A DNA stretch of 64,000 nt, from assembly GCA_905221605.1 (NCBI GenBank), contig CAJNDS010002130.1, positions 562,001 to 626,000 on the forward strand, in the 5' to 3' direction. This document shows positions 52,001-59,946 of this stretch, in pieces. Source of the DNA: Symbiodinium natans (taxonomy: Eukaryota; Sar; Dinophyceae; Suessiales; Symbiodiniaceae). The notes under the pieces are model-generated. The model searched no databases and had not been told where the DNA came from. It was given only the letters and a program-made list of their open reading frames with translations. Position 1 is the stretch's first letter. Each line of letters opens with the position of its first letter. A program made the position numbers and the translations under genes.

Positions 52001-53125
52001 CAACTCCGTGCTGCCTGGCACCGAAGCTGAGGGGTTTAGGGTTTTTAGGGTTTAGGGTTTTAGGGTTTTAGGTTTTTTTTTGGGTTTTTTTGGTGTTAGT
52101 TTTTCTTCAGTTTTTAGGGGTTTTGGGGCGGGTTGGGGGGTTTGGGAGTTTAGGGTTTTTGGGTTGGGGGGTTTAGGGTTGTTGGGTTTTTGGGTCTTTG
52201 GGTTTAGGGACTTGGGGTTTTTGGGGTTTAGGGTTTTTGGGTTTTTTAGTTTTGGGGTTTGGGGTTTAGGGTTTAGTGTTTTTCGCTCGTCCAGGACTAT
52301 CGAGGGAGGTTACTTCTCCTGGGCGGGCTACAGCACAAGACTATGATGAGTTTCTGGCACAACAACAGGAAAACCAAGAAGAATTGGCAAGCAAAGAACA
52401 GGAATATGAGGAACAATGGCACGACAGCAGGAAAATCAAGGAGAATACGCAAACGTAGCACCAAATAATGGTGCATGGGAGCAACAAAAGCCGTTGGGAA
52501 GAAAGGAACCCTTAACTTAACAGAAGTGGAGGGGGCTTTGTGCTTCTAAAGAAGATTCTAGGGCCATCAAGTCACTACACGACGAACGCTCACCATAGTT
52601 CCTGCTACCACCAGCTTGCGTGGGCTCACAGGCTTCGGGCCTGCCAGCGCGACAGTGCCTGGCGCGGCGGCGTTGCTGCGCAGCCTGGTGTCGGTTAGCC
52701 TACCTACACGTTCTTGCACAAGCCCGGGTTTACGAAGTGTCTAGGGTTCTCAGCAGCAAACATAGAAGGGGTGAATGCCCAGTAACCATATGAAATCATC
52801 GCACTGAGTTCTACATGATCGGTGCAGACATTCAGATGTCCCCATGCAGCGCAGGGGCTACTCATTACAAATCGGGGACGCTGTGAGGCTCTGTGAAATG
52901 GCACGCTTCCAGCTGTCACCGGACGAGGCCTGCTTCGGGGAGGTTACAAATTTACAAATCATCGCTTTCCCAAGCCAGAGGGCCTCTTGAAACGAAGGGT
53001 GCATATAAAGGGCAGCAGGAGTTTCCTGCGGCCCTGAAAACCCCAGAGGTGGGCTGCGCCGCAGCCCTCCGAGGCTGCCAAAATGCCGAGGCTTGGGCGC
53101 CACTGCGCAGGCACGGGAGCTCGGT
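43083..53125 (+). CDS. Pentatricopeptide-repeat (PPR) protein, exploded over ~10 kb
   Basis: PPR proteins are helical RNA-binding proteins, usually organellar. Exons: 43083-~43190 (EWTKRISQLGTQKLWRDAC), 43308-43367 (QWFLQEIQALAAMRREERVQ), 43705-~43785 (ELQPSIVSHNAVLNVV), 44318-44397 (HQWAQGLSDLQAEGLQQD), 44800-44857 (LLRLMGANGLLL), 46129-~46204 (VVSFGAAISAAEKGQAWEQA), 46789-46896 (TVAVNAAISASKTVDW), 47137-~47199 (AVAFLEQLLRMRLEPT), 47318-~47400 (VTYAAAISCCEKSRCWETAL), 47764-47819 (RPNIIACNAAISAC), 48181-48225 (EKAGQWTWALHLQDK), 49328-49425 (NVVTYAASTSACEKAAEW), 49757-49835 (LNVIACNAFLGACQNAWQW), 51938-~52033 (LRPGLASFNSVL), 52888-52939 (LCEMARFQLSPDEACFGE), 53049-~53125 (VGCAAALRGCQNAEAWAPL). 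In-phase joins: 43367/43705, 47819/48181 (NAAISAC + EKAGQW), 52939/53049. Some exons run into stops if unspliced. Could be more than one PPR gene, or partly decayed. Confidence 0.65.
43200..43278. repeat. CCCTAAAA/CCCCAAAA block
   Basis: An octamer variant with an extra A, in the first intron of the PPR gene. Confidence 0.85.
43384..43495. repeat. TA and CA microsatellite
   Basis: Alternating (TA)n, (CA)n, (TA)n in the intron after the second PPR exon. Confidence 0.95.
43786..44170. repeat. TTTAGGG array and two family-C foldbacks in a PPR intron
   Basis: 43786-43865 is TTTAGGG/TTTGGGG. 43870-43975 is a family-C element (ggggtttacgatagtagggg ... actttcgtaaccca). 44080-44172 is a second one in opposite orientation. 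Confidence 0.85.
44405..44475. repeat. TTTAGGG array directly after a PPR exon
   Basis: Ten units starting 8 bp after the GTAGAAGC donor of the exon ending 44397. Confidence 0.95.
44875..44965. repeat. TTTTAGGG octamer array
   Basis: About ten units directly after the PPR exon 44800-44857. Confidence 0.9.
45405..45550. repeat. Foldback element, family C, with a duplicated left arm
   Basis: The left half ttagggggggtacctttctg ... gaaccctactt occurs twice in tandem (45410 and 45460) before a single right half ending ttattttcggaaaccccc. Confidence 0.8.
45605..45765. repeat. Foldback element, family D (cleanest copy)
   Basis: ttactgttggttagtaggga at the left and tccctacgaaccaacagtaa at the right are nearly perfect inverted ends, with cctatatccccc words and ccctttaaggg in the core. 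Confidence 0.9.
45838..46105. repeat. Family-C foldback with an inserted CCCTAAA piece, then TTTAGGG array
   Basis: 45838-45963 has C-type ends (ttttccaaaatggggcgtac and cagttatccggaaactccca). Inside it, caccctaaaccctatcc breaks the core. 46025-46105 is TTTAGGG/TTCAGGG. Confidence 0.75.
46415..46522. repeat. Foldback element, family C
   Basis: gggtttgcgaaaatagggga at the left and ccctagtatcgcaaaacccc at the right. Confidence 0.85.
47055..47520. repeat. CCCTAAA and TTTAGGGG arrays around two PPR exons
   Basis: 47055-47122 is CCCTAAA. 47240-47300 is decayed CCCTAAA. 47405-47515 is TTTAGGGG/TTTGGGGG octamers starting at the end of the exon 47318-47400. Confidence 0.9.
49970..50058. repeat. TTTAGGG array
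   Basis: About 12 units in the PPR gene between the exons at 49757 and 51938. 50060-50520 has ORFs on both strands but no PPR signature. Confidence 0.95.
50533..50872. repeat. Cluster of three family-B foldbacks
   Basis: 50533-50652, 50684-50763 and 50800-50872. Each shows TTGGGA(T/C)GTTCC or its inverse and cttatactaacagtc; the first two have poly-G centres. A fragment (gggatgtgtacccccttata) precedes at 50488. Confidence 0.85.
51135..51530. repeat. Family-D foldback, CCCTAAA array and TTTAGGG array
   Basis: 51135-51225 is family D (tagtagggaatgagggaatg and ttccctcattccctacc). 51239-51330 is CCCTAAA. 51437-51530 is TTTAGGG. A 27-codon open island (51347-51437, PEAAMSAFAEGATSAQGGW) lies between the two arrays and may be an exon. 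Confidence 0.85.
51865..52280. repeat. CCCTAAA block, PPR exon, then decayed TTTAGGG block
   Basis: 51865-51905 is CCCTAAA. 52032-52280 is a T/G-rich decayed array of TTTTAGGG and TTTGGGG units. It is the last telomere-like array before 63.87 kb. Confidence 0.85.
52335..52458 (+). CDS. Possible coiled-coil exon
   Basis: After ggctacag, QDYDEFLAQQQENQEELASK and EQEYEEQWHDSRKIKENTQT to TAG 52456-52458. Gln/Glu-rich with heptad-like spacing. It sits between two PPR exons, so it is either a nested or separate gene or a chance open frame in AG-rich sequence. Confidence 0.35.
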
Positions 53126-53709
53126 GAATGGGGGAGCGTGGCTCCGTGAGCTCCTTTTATACAGGGTGGCTGGAAACAAGAACCCTTGGAGACCCTAAGT
53201 TGTAATTTCTCGAAACGTTCAGATGCGCCTCTCGGGACTCGGAGCTGGGGGAAGGATGAGTGATTCGACGCCTTGAGTGGTCTTTTTTGGGATCCTTATC
53301 CTGAAGCCATGTGTGCAATAGTTGAACGCTGCAGCGCAGATGCCAAAGCAGGCAGTAACACTTAGCTCGTAGCTTTGCATGCTGGAGCCTAGATGCTGGA
53401 GTCACAACCCCAAGCCCGGCGCCCTAAAGCCCCAAGCCCTAGAATCTAAATCCGTGCCCAAAACGCCCCAAAAGCTGGTCGGAAGGTTGCTTGATGACAT
53501 CTCGGCCGGCCTGCTCCGTGAAGTCACTTCAAAAGGGGTGCAGGGTTGAGTTGAAGGCTTCCAGCTCCAGGGCTTCAGTGGGGTTAAGGGCACAGCATTT
53601 CGAGTCACAGAAGCGTCATGCCGTTGCCCATCCCGTAGCAATGAGCTAGGACTAAGAGAAAACACGATGCATCACAGCGACTTGCAGTGAACATGGCTCA
53701 GCTGCGGTT

Positions 53710-54350
53710 TTGCCTTTTTGGAAAGCCGTGTTCGTTCTCCACGAGCCTTTCGAATCAAAAGCGGCCTGTCGAGCGCTTTCTGCAAGTTACAGAAGCCACA
53801 TGGCGGCCGCCAGAGAGAGCGAGGCTGCAGACATGCAAAAGCGTCTCGGATCCTGGTATAGGCCTGTGGGACGTGGTTCCTTCAGTCAGCTTGACCTTAA
53901 CAGATCTGGCATGCTTCACTACCCACACTCAATCGCACTCATATGCTTTTGGACTCAGCAGCGGGTAAGGACGGTGGAGAAGCAGCAAGAGAGACTCAAG
54001 AAAGCAAAGGAGGAGCCCGGACGACAGCATTCAGTCTAGCCAACTATGTACTACTCACAAGGCTTCATGCCGGCTGACTACTGACAGTCCCTTCATCGCT
54101 GCTGCCTTAGGAGAGAAGCTGGCTCATAACGCGCGGCAGCAGTGGCGCGAAGCTGCAGTCAAGCTTGAAGTTGGCAACCAAGCGAGCCAAGAAGCAGATG
54201 CTCGCCTGTGACTTGAAATTACTCCATAAAGCCTTGGGACGGGCGACAGAGCGCTCATAACATCCCACACGAGAGAAAGGAAAGCTTGACTCGTGTTCAA
54301 GAGCAAGAGCATGCTGATGCTCAGAATTTCTTCTTCAGACAGCTAGCTCA
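53710..54350 (+). CDS. N-terminal coiled-coil exons of the VWA/alpha-kinase gene
   Basis: Three open islands precede the VWA exon. 53800-~53850: SHMAAARESEAADMQKRLGS. 53960-~54010: RTVEKQQERLKKAKEE. 54111-54207 (after gctgccttag): EKLAHNARQQWREAAVKLEV..., donor CT|GTGACT. A fourth at about 54271-54340 reads ERKESLTRVQEQEHADAQN. All are helical and charged. Their assignment to the VWA gene is by position and strand; only the 54111 exon has clean splice sites. 53126-53709 upstream shows nothing convincing. Confidence 0.45.
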
Positions 54351-54419
54351 TTAAAACTAAGCAGAGATGACATTGTTCAGATTGCCAGTGCTGAAGCACT
54401 TCACGCATCAAGCATACCG

Positions 54420-54745
54420 AGCAGCGGCACGCACGCACACACGCACGCACGCACCCACACACACATCACACACACATCACACACACATCACACACACATC
54501 ACACACACATCACACACACATCACACACACATCACACACACATCACACACACATCACACACACATCACACACACATCACACACACATCACATACACATCA
54601 CACACACATCACACACACACACACAGACAGACAGACAGACAGACAGACACATCACACACACATCACACACACACATCACACACACATCACACACACATCA
54701 CACACACACACATCATACACACATACACACATACACACATAACAC
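54420..54745. repeat. CACACATCA microsatellite
   Basis: About 25 copies of tcacacaca-type units with a CAGA run at 54627-54650. It lies in the intron just before the VWA exon. The His/Thr ORF is a by-product. Confidence 0.95.
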
Positions 54746-54770
54746 AGCACGTTGCAGCGCAGACTTGCAG

Positions 54771-55551
54771 AAAAGGGCAGAGAGCTGAGGAAGAACGTCG
54801 ACATCTGCTTCGTGTTCGACATGACGGCTTCAATGGAGTGGTGGCTGAAGACGGCCGCAGAAAAGATGGAAGAGATCGTGCTCGACACCATGGAGCGTTT
54901 GGGGCAGGACGCGCACGTGCGCGTGGCCTTTGTCGGCTACAAGGACTATGAGGAGGAGAATCATCCCGTGGTTCACCCCTTTACCAGCGATGTCACCAAG
55001 ATCAAGGCCTTCTTGCGCACGCTCGAGGCAGAGGGCGGGGGCGATCAGTGCGAGGACATCCTCACTGGCTTGCAAGCCGCGCTTGAACTCGCATGGTGCT
55101 CCACCTCGAAGGTCCTGTATTTGTTAAGTCAAACGCCCAATCATGGCTGGCGGTTTCACACCTCATTTCATGTGTCCACGAGCCGGAGTGCCATCGAAGA
55201 GGCCGTGGCAGCCTGTCAGGGCGTGCCTCCGGCGAAGCGGAAACTGTTAGCCGACAAAGTGGCCACAAAGTGCTATGATCTTCATGGTGAGGACCCGCGG
55301 CAGTGGCAAGCGATGGACGCAGCACTTGCTGAGTTTCAGAAGCAGGGCATACAGATGGTCTTCCTTAAAGTTAAAGACGACTCCATACTGGACAAGATGG
55401 TGCACGTGTTCCGCCACCAGTATCAGAAGGATGTGGCGGACCCATGGCTTCTGAAGGTGGTTGCCTTGGACCGTGATGTCAAGCTCTTCCGAAATGTCGT
55501 CACCAGCATGGCTTCGGCGAGCTTCAGCGCCTCCCTTTCCCGGATGAGCAG
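54771..55551 (+). CDS. von Willebrand factor A domain exon
   Basis: After agacttgcag, RELRKNVDICFVFDMTASME carries the MIDAS motif D-x-T-x-S (DMTAS). VRVAFVGYKDYEEE, then EGGGDQCEDILTGLQAALEL match the second and third metal-site regions of VWA domains of the VwkA alpha-kinase type (GGGDxxED). NHGWRFH follows and then about 130 residues with HVFRHQYQKD. The domain probably binds a protein partner through a Mg ion. The exon ends AG|GTCAGG (phase 2). VWA fused to an alpha-kinase is known from Dictyostelium VwkA and its relatives. Confidence 0.85.
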
Positions 55552-55622
55552 GTCAGGCGCACAGCCTCACGCGCGGCTGCCGCTGTCAGTCTCCCACACA
55601 CCCCCAGCAACTTCTCTGCAAG
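55552..55622 (+). other. 71-bp intron, GT-AG
   Basis: GTCAGG ... tctgcaag (or the nearer cccccag at 55606-55607). Either acceptor keeps the frame into the kinase exon. Confidence 0.55.
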
Positions 55623-56012
55623 CAAGGCGTCGTTTGTCAGCAGCTTTGTCTGTCAACCTGCTGCTTTGTGGGTGATTAAGGACTGGTCTAGCAGCGGAAA
55701 GTGGACGCATGTGCAAGCGCAGCTGATCTCTTACGAGGTCGAAGACTTGGATAGTCCAGCAAAGAAGCTTTCTCGAGACTGCAAGGTGGCAATCTGCCCC
55801 ACTCCCTTCGGGAAAGGGGCCATGCGATTTGCCTTTTATGTCGTTGACGAAGACCATCAGAGCTGTCTCGTCGGCAAGGTCTACCAGTTCGACGACGAAG
55901 CGTATCAAAGCAAGTCCACGTATGAAGGGGACATGATGTCGCAGGCCGTGGCGCAGTTCCTGGCGAGGGAATTCAGCCTGGAGTACCCCGCAACTCGTCT
56001 TGACCCAACAAA
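55623..56012 (+). CDS. Alpha-kinase N-lobe exon
   Basis: KASFVSSFVCQPAALWVIKD leads into KKLSRDCKVAICPTPFGKG, AMRFAFYVVDED and CLVGKVYQF, the glycine-containing loop and ATP-binding lysine region (VxK) of atypical alpha-kinases. MSQAVAQFLAREFSLEYP is the following helix. It ends near ACAAA|GTGAGC. That donor leaves the next exon one base out of phase; a GC donor after TACCCC (55990) would keep frame but remove residues ATRLDPTK. Confidence 0.8.
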
Positions 56013-56086
56013 GTGAGCCGACTCCAGCTAAGCCCAATGCCCCATTGCTGGCCTAGTCTCTCATCAAGCCTCTGCCTGCCGCCCAG

Positions 56087-56662
56087 GAGATGCCGATAGA
56101 GTTTGTGCAAGCTCAACTGCTGGTGCTTGAGAGTGCTACCACAGAGTTCCCCTTCAAGTTCATGGCTCTGGAGCCTTGGATTCCCGGAAGGTACGAGAAG
56201 TTCACATCCAATGCCGGGCACATCACGGCGGACTCGGACCTTGCACAGGCGTTCTCCCATTACACGTTTCAGAAGAGCGATGGGGAGATTTTGGTCAGCG
56301 ACATCCAGGGGGTGCAAACCACCCTCACGGATCCGCAAATTCATTCCGAGGATGTCGTTTTGGCCGAGGGAATCTCAGGACCAAGGGAATGGACATGTTC
56401 TTTGCCAACCACGTCTGCAGCGACATCTGCCGAACGCTGCAACTCAAGGTTCACCCTTTCCAGCCTGGGGGCCCAAGCATGCCCTCAGAAATGCAGAGGG
56501 GGCTCGCAACTCTTCCGGAGGATGACGCAGCATCTGGGGCCCCTGAGGAACCTGATCCACACGCCCTGAGCATGCCTCTGCAAGGCTCAGAGCTCCAGCG
56601 CTTCCTCGAAGCCGTGCGACGCTCGGCACAGCTTGATGAAGAGATCCGAAAATACTCGTACA
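56087..56662 (+). CDS. Alpha-kinase catalytic exon, with a one-base frameshift
   Basis: Frame 1 reads IEFVQAQLLVLE, ALEPWIPGRYEKFTSNAG, FSHYTFQKSDGEILVSDIQG and LTDPQIHSED, the hallmark VxDIQGV and DPQIH motifs with the catalytic Asp and a zinc-binding His. At 56351-56356 (gaggatgtcgt) the frame must shift by one base; the second frame then gives RFGRGNLRTKGMDMFFANHV and CSDICRTLQL, the GxGNLG-like loop and the H-x-C-x3-C zinc ligands. The family consensus after DPQIH is about 'ED-G-x-FG-GNLG', which suggests one missing G. The second frame runs on through an acidic tail to Y|GTAAGT at 56663. Consequence if real: a truncated kinase. Confidence 0.8.
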
Positions 56663-56865
56663 GTAAGTATGCAGAAATTGCAAGTCAACCGCTCTAATCG
56701 CACACTCCCGGTGCAGCTCTTAGTTTTGCTAGTACCCCGAAGTCTTCCATTGACCCAAGCCTTGCCGGCGCAAAGCCGCACAAGCACTCTGAATGCAAAG
56801 TACAGTGCAAGGTTATATACTCAAAATTCACGAACCCGCACAGAAATAATACTACGCATCGACAG

Positions 56866-56937
56866 GAGCCGATGCGAAAAAACTGCTGGAGGCTGACAGC
56901 AGGAGCCACGTGGAAACCCAAACGCCTGAACAATACG
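56866..56937 (+). CDS. Short linker exon after the kinase
   Basis: After tcgacag, ADAKKLLEADSRSHVETQT. Acceptor phase matches the GTAAGT donor at 56663 (RKYSY-R-ADAKK). The end is uncertain: CG|GTTGAC at 56938, or a GC donor after CAAAC (about 56922), which would join the next exon in frame. Confidence 0.65.
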
Positions 56938-57024
56938 GTTGACTTACCATGATGGGTCTGCGCCAGTATTTGCAAGGTTCACTTCTCAACGCATCCTTGA
57001 CGGGTTCGGCTCACTTGCTTGCAG

Positions 57025-57184
57025 GACCTGGCTGAGTTGGACTCGCACAACCTCGGATAGCTTGGGTGGAGCAGAAATTGAATGGACACCTTCTCCAAAG
57101 ATCATCCGTGTTGAGAAGTGCTCGCCTGCCAGCCTTGCCGGGTGCGAACCCGAGGCGTGTTTGACAATGATCGCAGGCACCAGC
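57025..57184 (+). CDS. PDZ module 1, first exon
   Basis: After ttgcttgcag: TWLSWTRTTSDSLGGAEIEW, then PSPKIIRVEKCSPASLAGCE and CLTMIAGTS. The order IEW..PP.II.VEK.SPA..AG.EP, then I.G is that of the PDZ modules further down. It ends AGC|GTCAGG (the same donor as 55552), phase 0, joining GTG CAG at 57668. Confidence 0.65.
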
Positions 57185-57667
57185 GTCAGGGCCTCGATGT
57201 AGGGAAATGGATGGCTTGCGAGCGCAATGCAAATGTACCATTTACATGTTGAAGTTTAAAGTATTGGAGCAAAGCAGGATAGGAGCTTTGTGGCTGTAGC
57301 GTCTTGCTGTTTTGCTGCATGCAGCTCGGTTGATCATGTTGGTTTAGTCTACTTACGTTTTCTGAATCCGCTGGCACTCTGAGTGGCCATGTCATCCTGC
57401 AGAACTGCTGTCCTATTCGTCATGTCATACTCGAAATAGTTGGATGTTTCGTGGAGGTCTGCGCTTGGAGTATAAAGGGAGAAGGTTATCGTCCCTAAGC
57501 TCCAGTTTGATTGCGGGGTGTTTCTGCGGGGTCTGTGCCAGCATATTCAGTTTGTGCAGTGGGTGCCGTAAGGGTATTCACGGTGTTCACAAAATAGGGG
57601 GTCCCCCGAATTTTCCGCAACATCCTACAAAACGGCGGCCCCTAATTTTGGAAACCCAAAGTCTCAG
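57185..57667 (+). other. Intron with a family-C remnant at its 3' end
   Basis: GTCAGG ... gtctcag. At 57585-57658 ttcacaaaatagggggtccc ... ctaattttggaaaccc is a shortened family-C foldback ending 9 bp before the acceptor. Confidence 0.55.
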
Positions 57668-58001
57668 GTGCAGCGCCTTGCTCGAACAGACATCCTGAAG
57701 CTTCTTGCAGCGGAGAAGAACATGATTTTCGCAACGTGGTCACCATCGAGACTGCAACAACTGGCACGCGAAGTCCTACAGCCAGAGCCCTTGGAACTTC
57801 TTGGCTTGCTACACGGGCTCGCCGACTTAGCTGAGTCCCGTTCAAGCACTGGCATGCACCTGAGTTGGAAGCCAGCTCCACACCCTTCAACAAAGCAGAG
57901 CCGCCATTCATGTCCAGCTTAGGCCTAGCGGATCTGCATCGGAAGCTCCTTGCAGAGCATGAACGAAATGAGAGGCAGAATTGCATGATGCGTGCAGTAG
58001 T
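57668..58001 (+). CDS. PDZ module 1, second exon, and following helical segment
   Basis: VQRLARTDILKLLAAEKNM matches the last PDZ helix (compare VAGMSRAQILHLLQ below). The frame goes on as SRLQQLAREVLQPEPLELLG. From about 57845 a second frame takes over with HWHAPELEASSTPFNKAEPP and LADLHRKLLAEHERNERQ, ending near GCA|GTAGTC at 58001. The frame switch means a short unseen intron or an indel. Confidence 0.55.
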
Positions 58002-58713
58002 CTGTCTGGACTGCTCAATGTTGCACTTGTTTTAGCTCATCTACCTGCTGTAATCACAAGTTTCCCGGATTTTTTCTGTGAGGTCAATTTGTTGGTGGTA
58101 TTCGCTAGTACTCGCGAAAATCACAAGTTTTTGGGGTGGATTTGTTTGGGGTTAGGTCAACTGCAGTCTGAGGCACTGTTCTCCCTGTTCTTGTTTCAAA
58201 AACTCAGGTAATTACAGGGATCTCTCAGGTTCAGCTCAACGATTCAGGAATTAAGAGCCTTGGGCTCCAGGAATTAGAGAGCGAGAGAGGGTCTCCTTAC
58301 GAAACGAGGCCCAAACAGATTTCGCGATAGGTAGCCTACAGGCTGGCCCGATTTGCTTCAGTAGGTTGGTTTGGGACACCCGCTATCATATTGAAAATTT
58401 CACACCTCAAAGGCTTCAAGCTTTGTCAAGCTTTCAGGGCGTTGGGCCAAAGATGGCCAAGGCCAAAACGCCTTTGGCTTCAATCCAGGGAGGAAAGCTT
58501 CAGGCCTTCCGTCCCAGCAGGTTTCAGGCTTGCTTCAGCCCAAGAAGGCAGAACAACTTCAAACCAGAAGGCCCTAAAGGTTTCAGGCTTGGAGGCCTTA
58601 GCTCGGGGGGGGGGGGGGGGGGGGTCTCAGCCGGGTGCAGCATTGATACATTCAAGTTCTGTGCCATTATCTCGCAGTGCCTTCCGAAAAGGGACTCACA
58701 AGCCCATTTGCAG

Positions 58714-58765
58714 GAAGGGACAATTTCTGGATGCAGTCAAGCACGATGCGAAGAAGTGCCTTCAG
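58714..58765 (+). CDS. Helical exon before PDZ 2, GC donor
   Basis: After catttgcag: KGQFLDAVKHDAKKCLQ, then CAG|GCAAGG, the classic GC-donor consensus. Phase 0 on both sides, joining GCA at 58907. The paralogous segment before PDZ 3 reads CDFLGKVREDAKLCLQ. 58366-58713 upstream is low-complexity with a G-run (58606-58622) and holds no clear exon. Confidence 0.55.
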
Positions 58766-58906
58766 GCAAGGGCGTGTTGGCCAGGTTTCGGTTTCTGTGG
58801 TGGTAGAGTGGCCATTTGTTGTTTGCTTGGCTTGGGGGTCTTGGAAGGCAGAAAAAATGCAGCAAGTCAGAGTCTTCAGACTGTTCTGCGCCTTCATGCG
58901 ATCCAG

Positions 58907-59257
58907 GCAGACGCGAGCGCAACGAGCAGCTGCAGCCGTGATCCTCCTCCTGTGGACTGCCTGGCCGGAGCCAGCTTTGCTTGGACCACCCCACCCGAAG
59001 TCATTGCTGTGCAAAAAGGCTCTCCAGCAGACGGCAATTTGACTGCGTGAGTTCGGGTTCGTGATGCCAGGTAGATGTAGATGTTAAAATTGGGTTGCAT
59101 CTCATGGCACATGTCACTTCCGGATTCAGGACTGGTGGAAGTCGGCGTAAGGCTGCATGAAGTTGGTGGGCAGGATGTGGCGGGCATGAGCCGTGCACAG
59201 ATCCTTCACCTGCTGCAAGATTGCAGCTCCATGCGAATGCAAAGATCCTCAATCGCG
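58907..59257 (+). CDS. PDZ module 2 (two exons)
   Basis: 58907-59033: PVDCLAGASFAW, TTPPEVIAVQKGSPAD. 59130-59257: GLVEVGVRLHEVGGQDVAGM, SRAQILHLLQDCSSM. A GC donor (GACG|GCAATT, 59034) joins them in frame to give SPAD-GLVEVG, the usual PDZ 'SPA..GL..GD.L' motif; the GT further on (59047) does not fit. The acceptor is ggattcag. Confidence 0.65.
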
Positions 59258-59335
59258 GTAGCAAGCCGTCGTTAGGGGTTCTAGAAACTCCTTAGACCCA
59301 GAGTTGAGTTTTTCATTCCCGTGAACACCTTGCAG

Positions 59336-59846
59336 ACCTTCTGCCCAGCTCAGGGTCTGCCGATTTGTCTCGAATGCTACGCGACCTTTTCAAAGATCTC
59401 CCAAGCATCGCAGATCTTGAGAAGGCAAAGAGGCGGGATTGCCAGTTCCGCGATGCATTTCATCCTGAAATCCTGCTTTTCCCATAGTGAAGGAAGTGCG
59501 ACTTTCTGGGAAAAGTCCGGGAGGATGCGAAGCTATGCCTCCAGGCGAGCCTAGGTGGTTCAAGGACCAGCGAAGCAGATGTGGTGGACTGCTTGGCGGG
59601 AGCCAACTTTGCTTGGCGAACCTCTCCGGAAGTCATTGCTGTGGAGCAGGGCTCCCTGGCAGATGGCATCTTGACTGTACAAGCATCGCTTTGGCAAGGG
59701 CTTGGTTAGCGGTACATGCCTCCTCCAGATCCCAGGACTGGTGGAAGTCGGCGAGAAGCTGCATGAAGTTGGTGGGCAGGAAGTGGCGGGCATGAGCCGT
59801 GCACAAATCCTTCACCTGCTGCAAGAGTGCAGCTCCATGCAAATGC
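59336..59846 (+). CDS. Linker exon and PDZ module 3
   Basis: 59336-: after ccttgcag, LLPSSGSADLSRMLRDLFKD and LEKAKRRDCQFRDAFHPEIL. The frame then meets TAG TGA at 59485-59490 and goes on in the same frame as CDFLGKVREDAKLCLQ, VVDCLAGANFAWRTSPEVIA and VEQGSLAD to 59665. A GC donor (GATG|GCATCT) joins 59736-59846 (GLVEVGEKLHEVGGQEVAGM, AQILHLLQECSSMQM). The DNA of this unit is very close to that of PDZ 2. The two stops may be removed by a small intron or may inactivate this stretch. Confidence 0.6.
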
Positions 59847-59946
59847 GTGAAGCCTCAACCGAGGCGGGAAGCTTAAACCTTGCGGCACAGTCCACGTGAA
59901 AGTTACTGTATCTGGCAAGGCATGTCTGTCACCCTGAAGGTTTCAG

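Noticed and set aside
54367-54751. His/Thr-rich N-terminal extension of the VWA ORF
   Set aside because: A CACACATCA microsatellite in the preceding intron. The ttgcag acceptor at 54769 marks the likely exon start.
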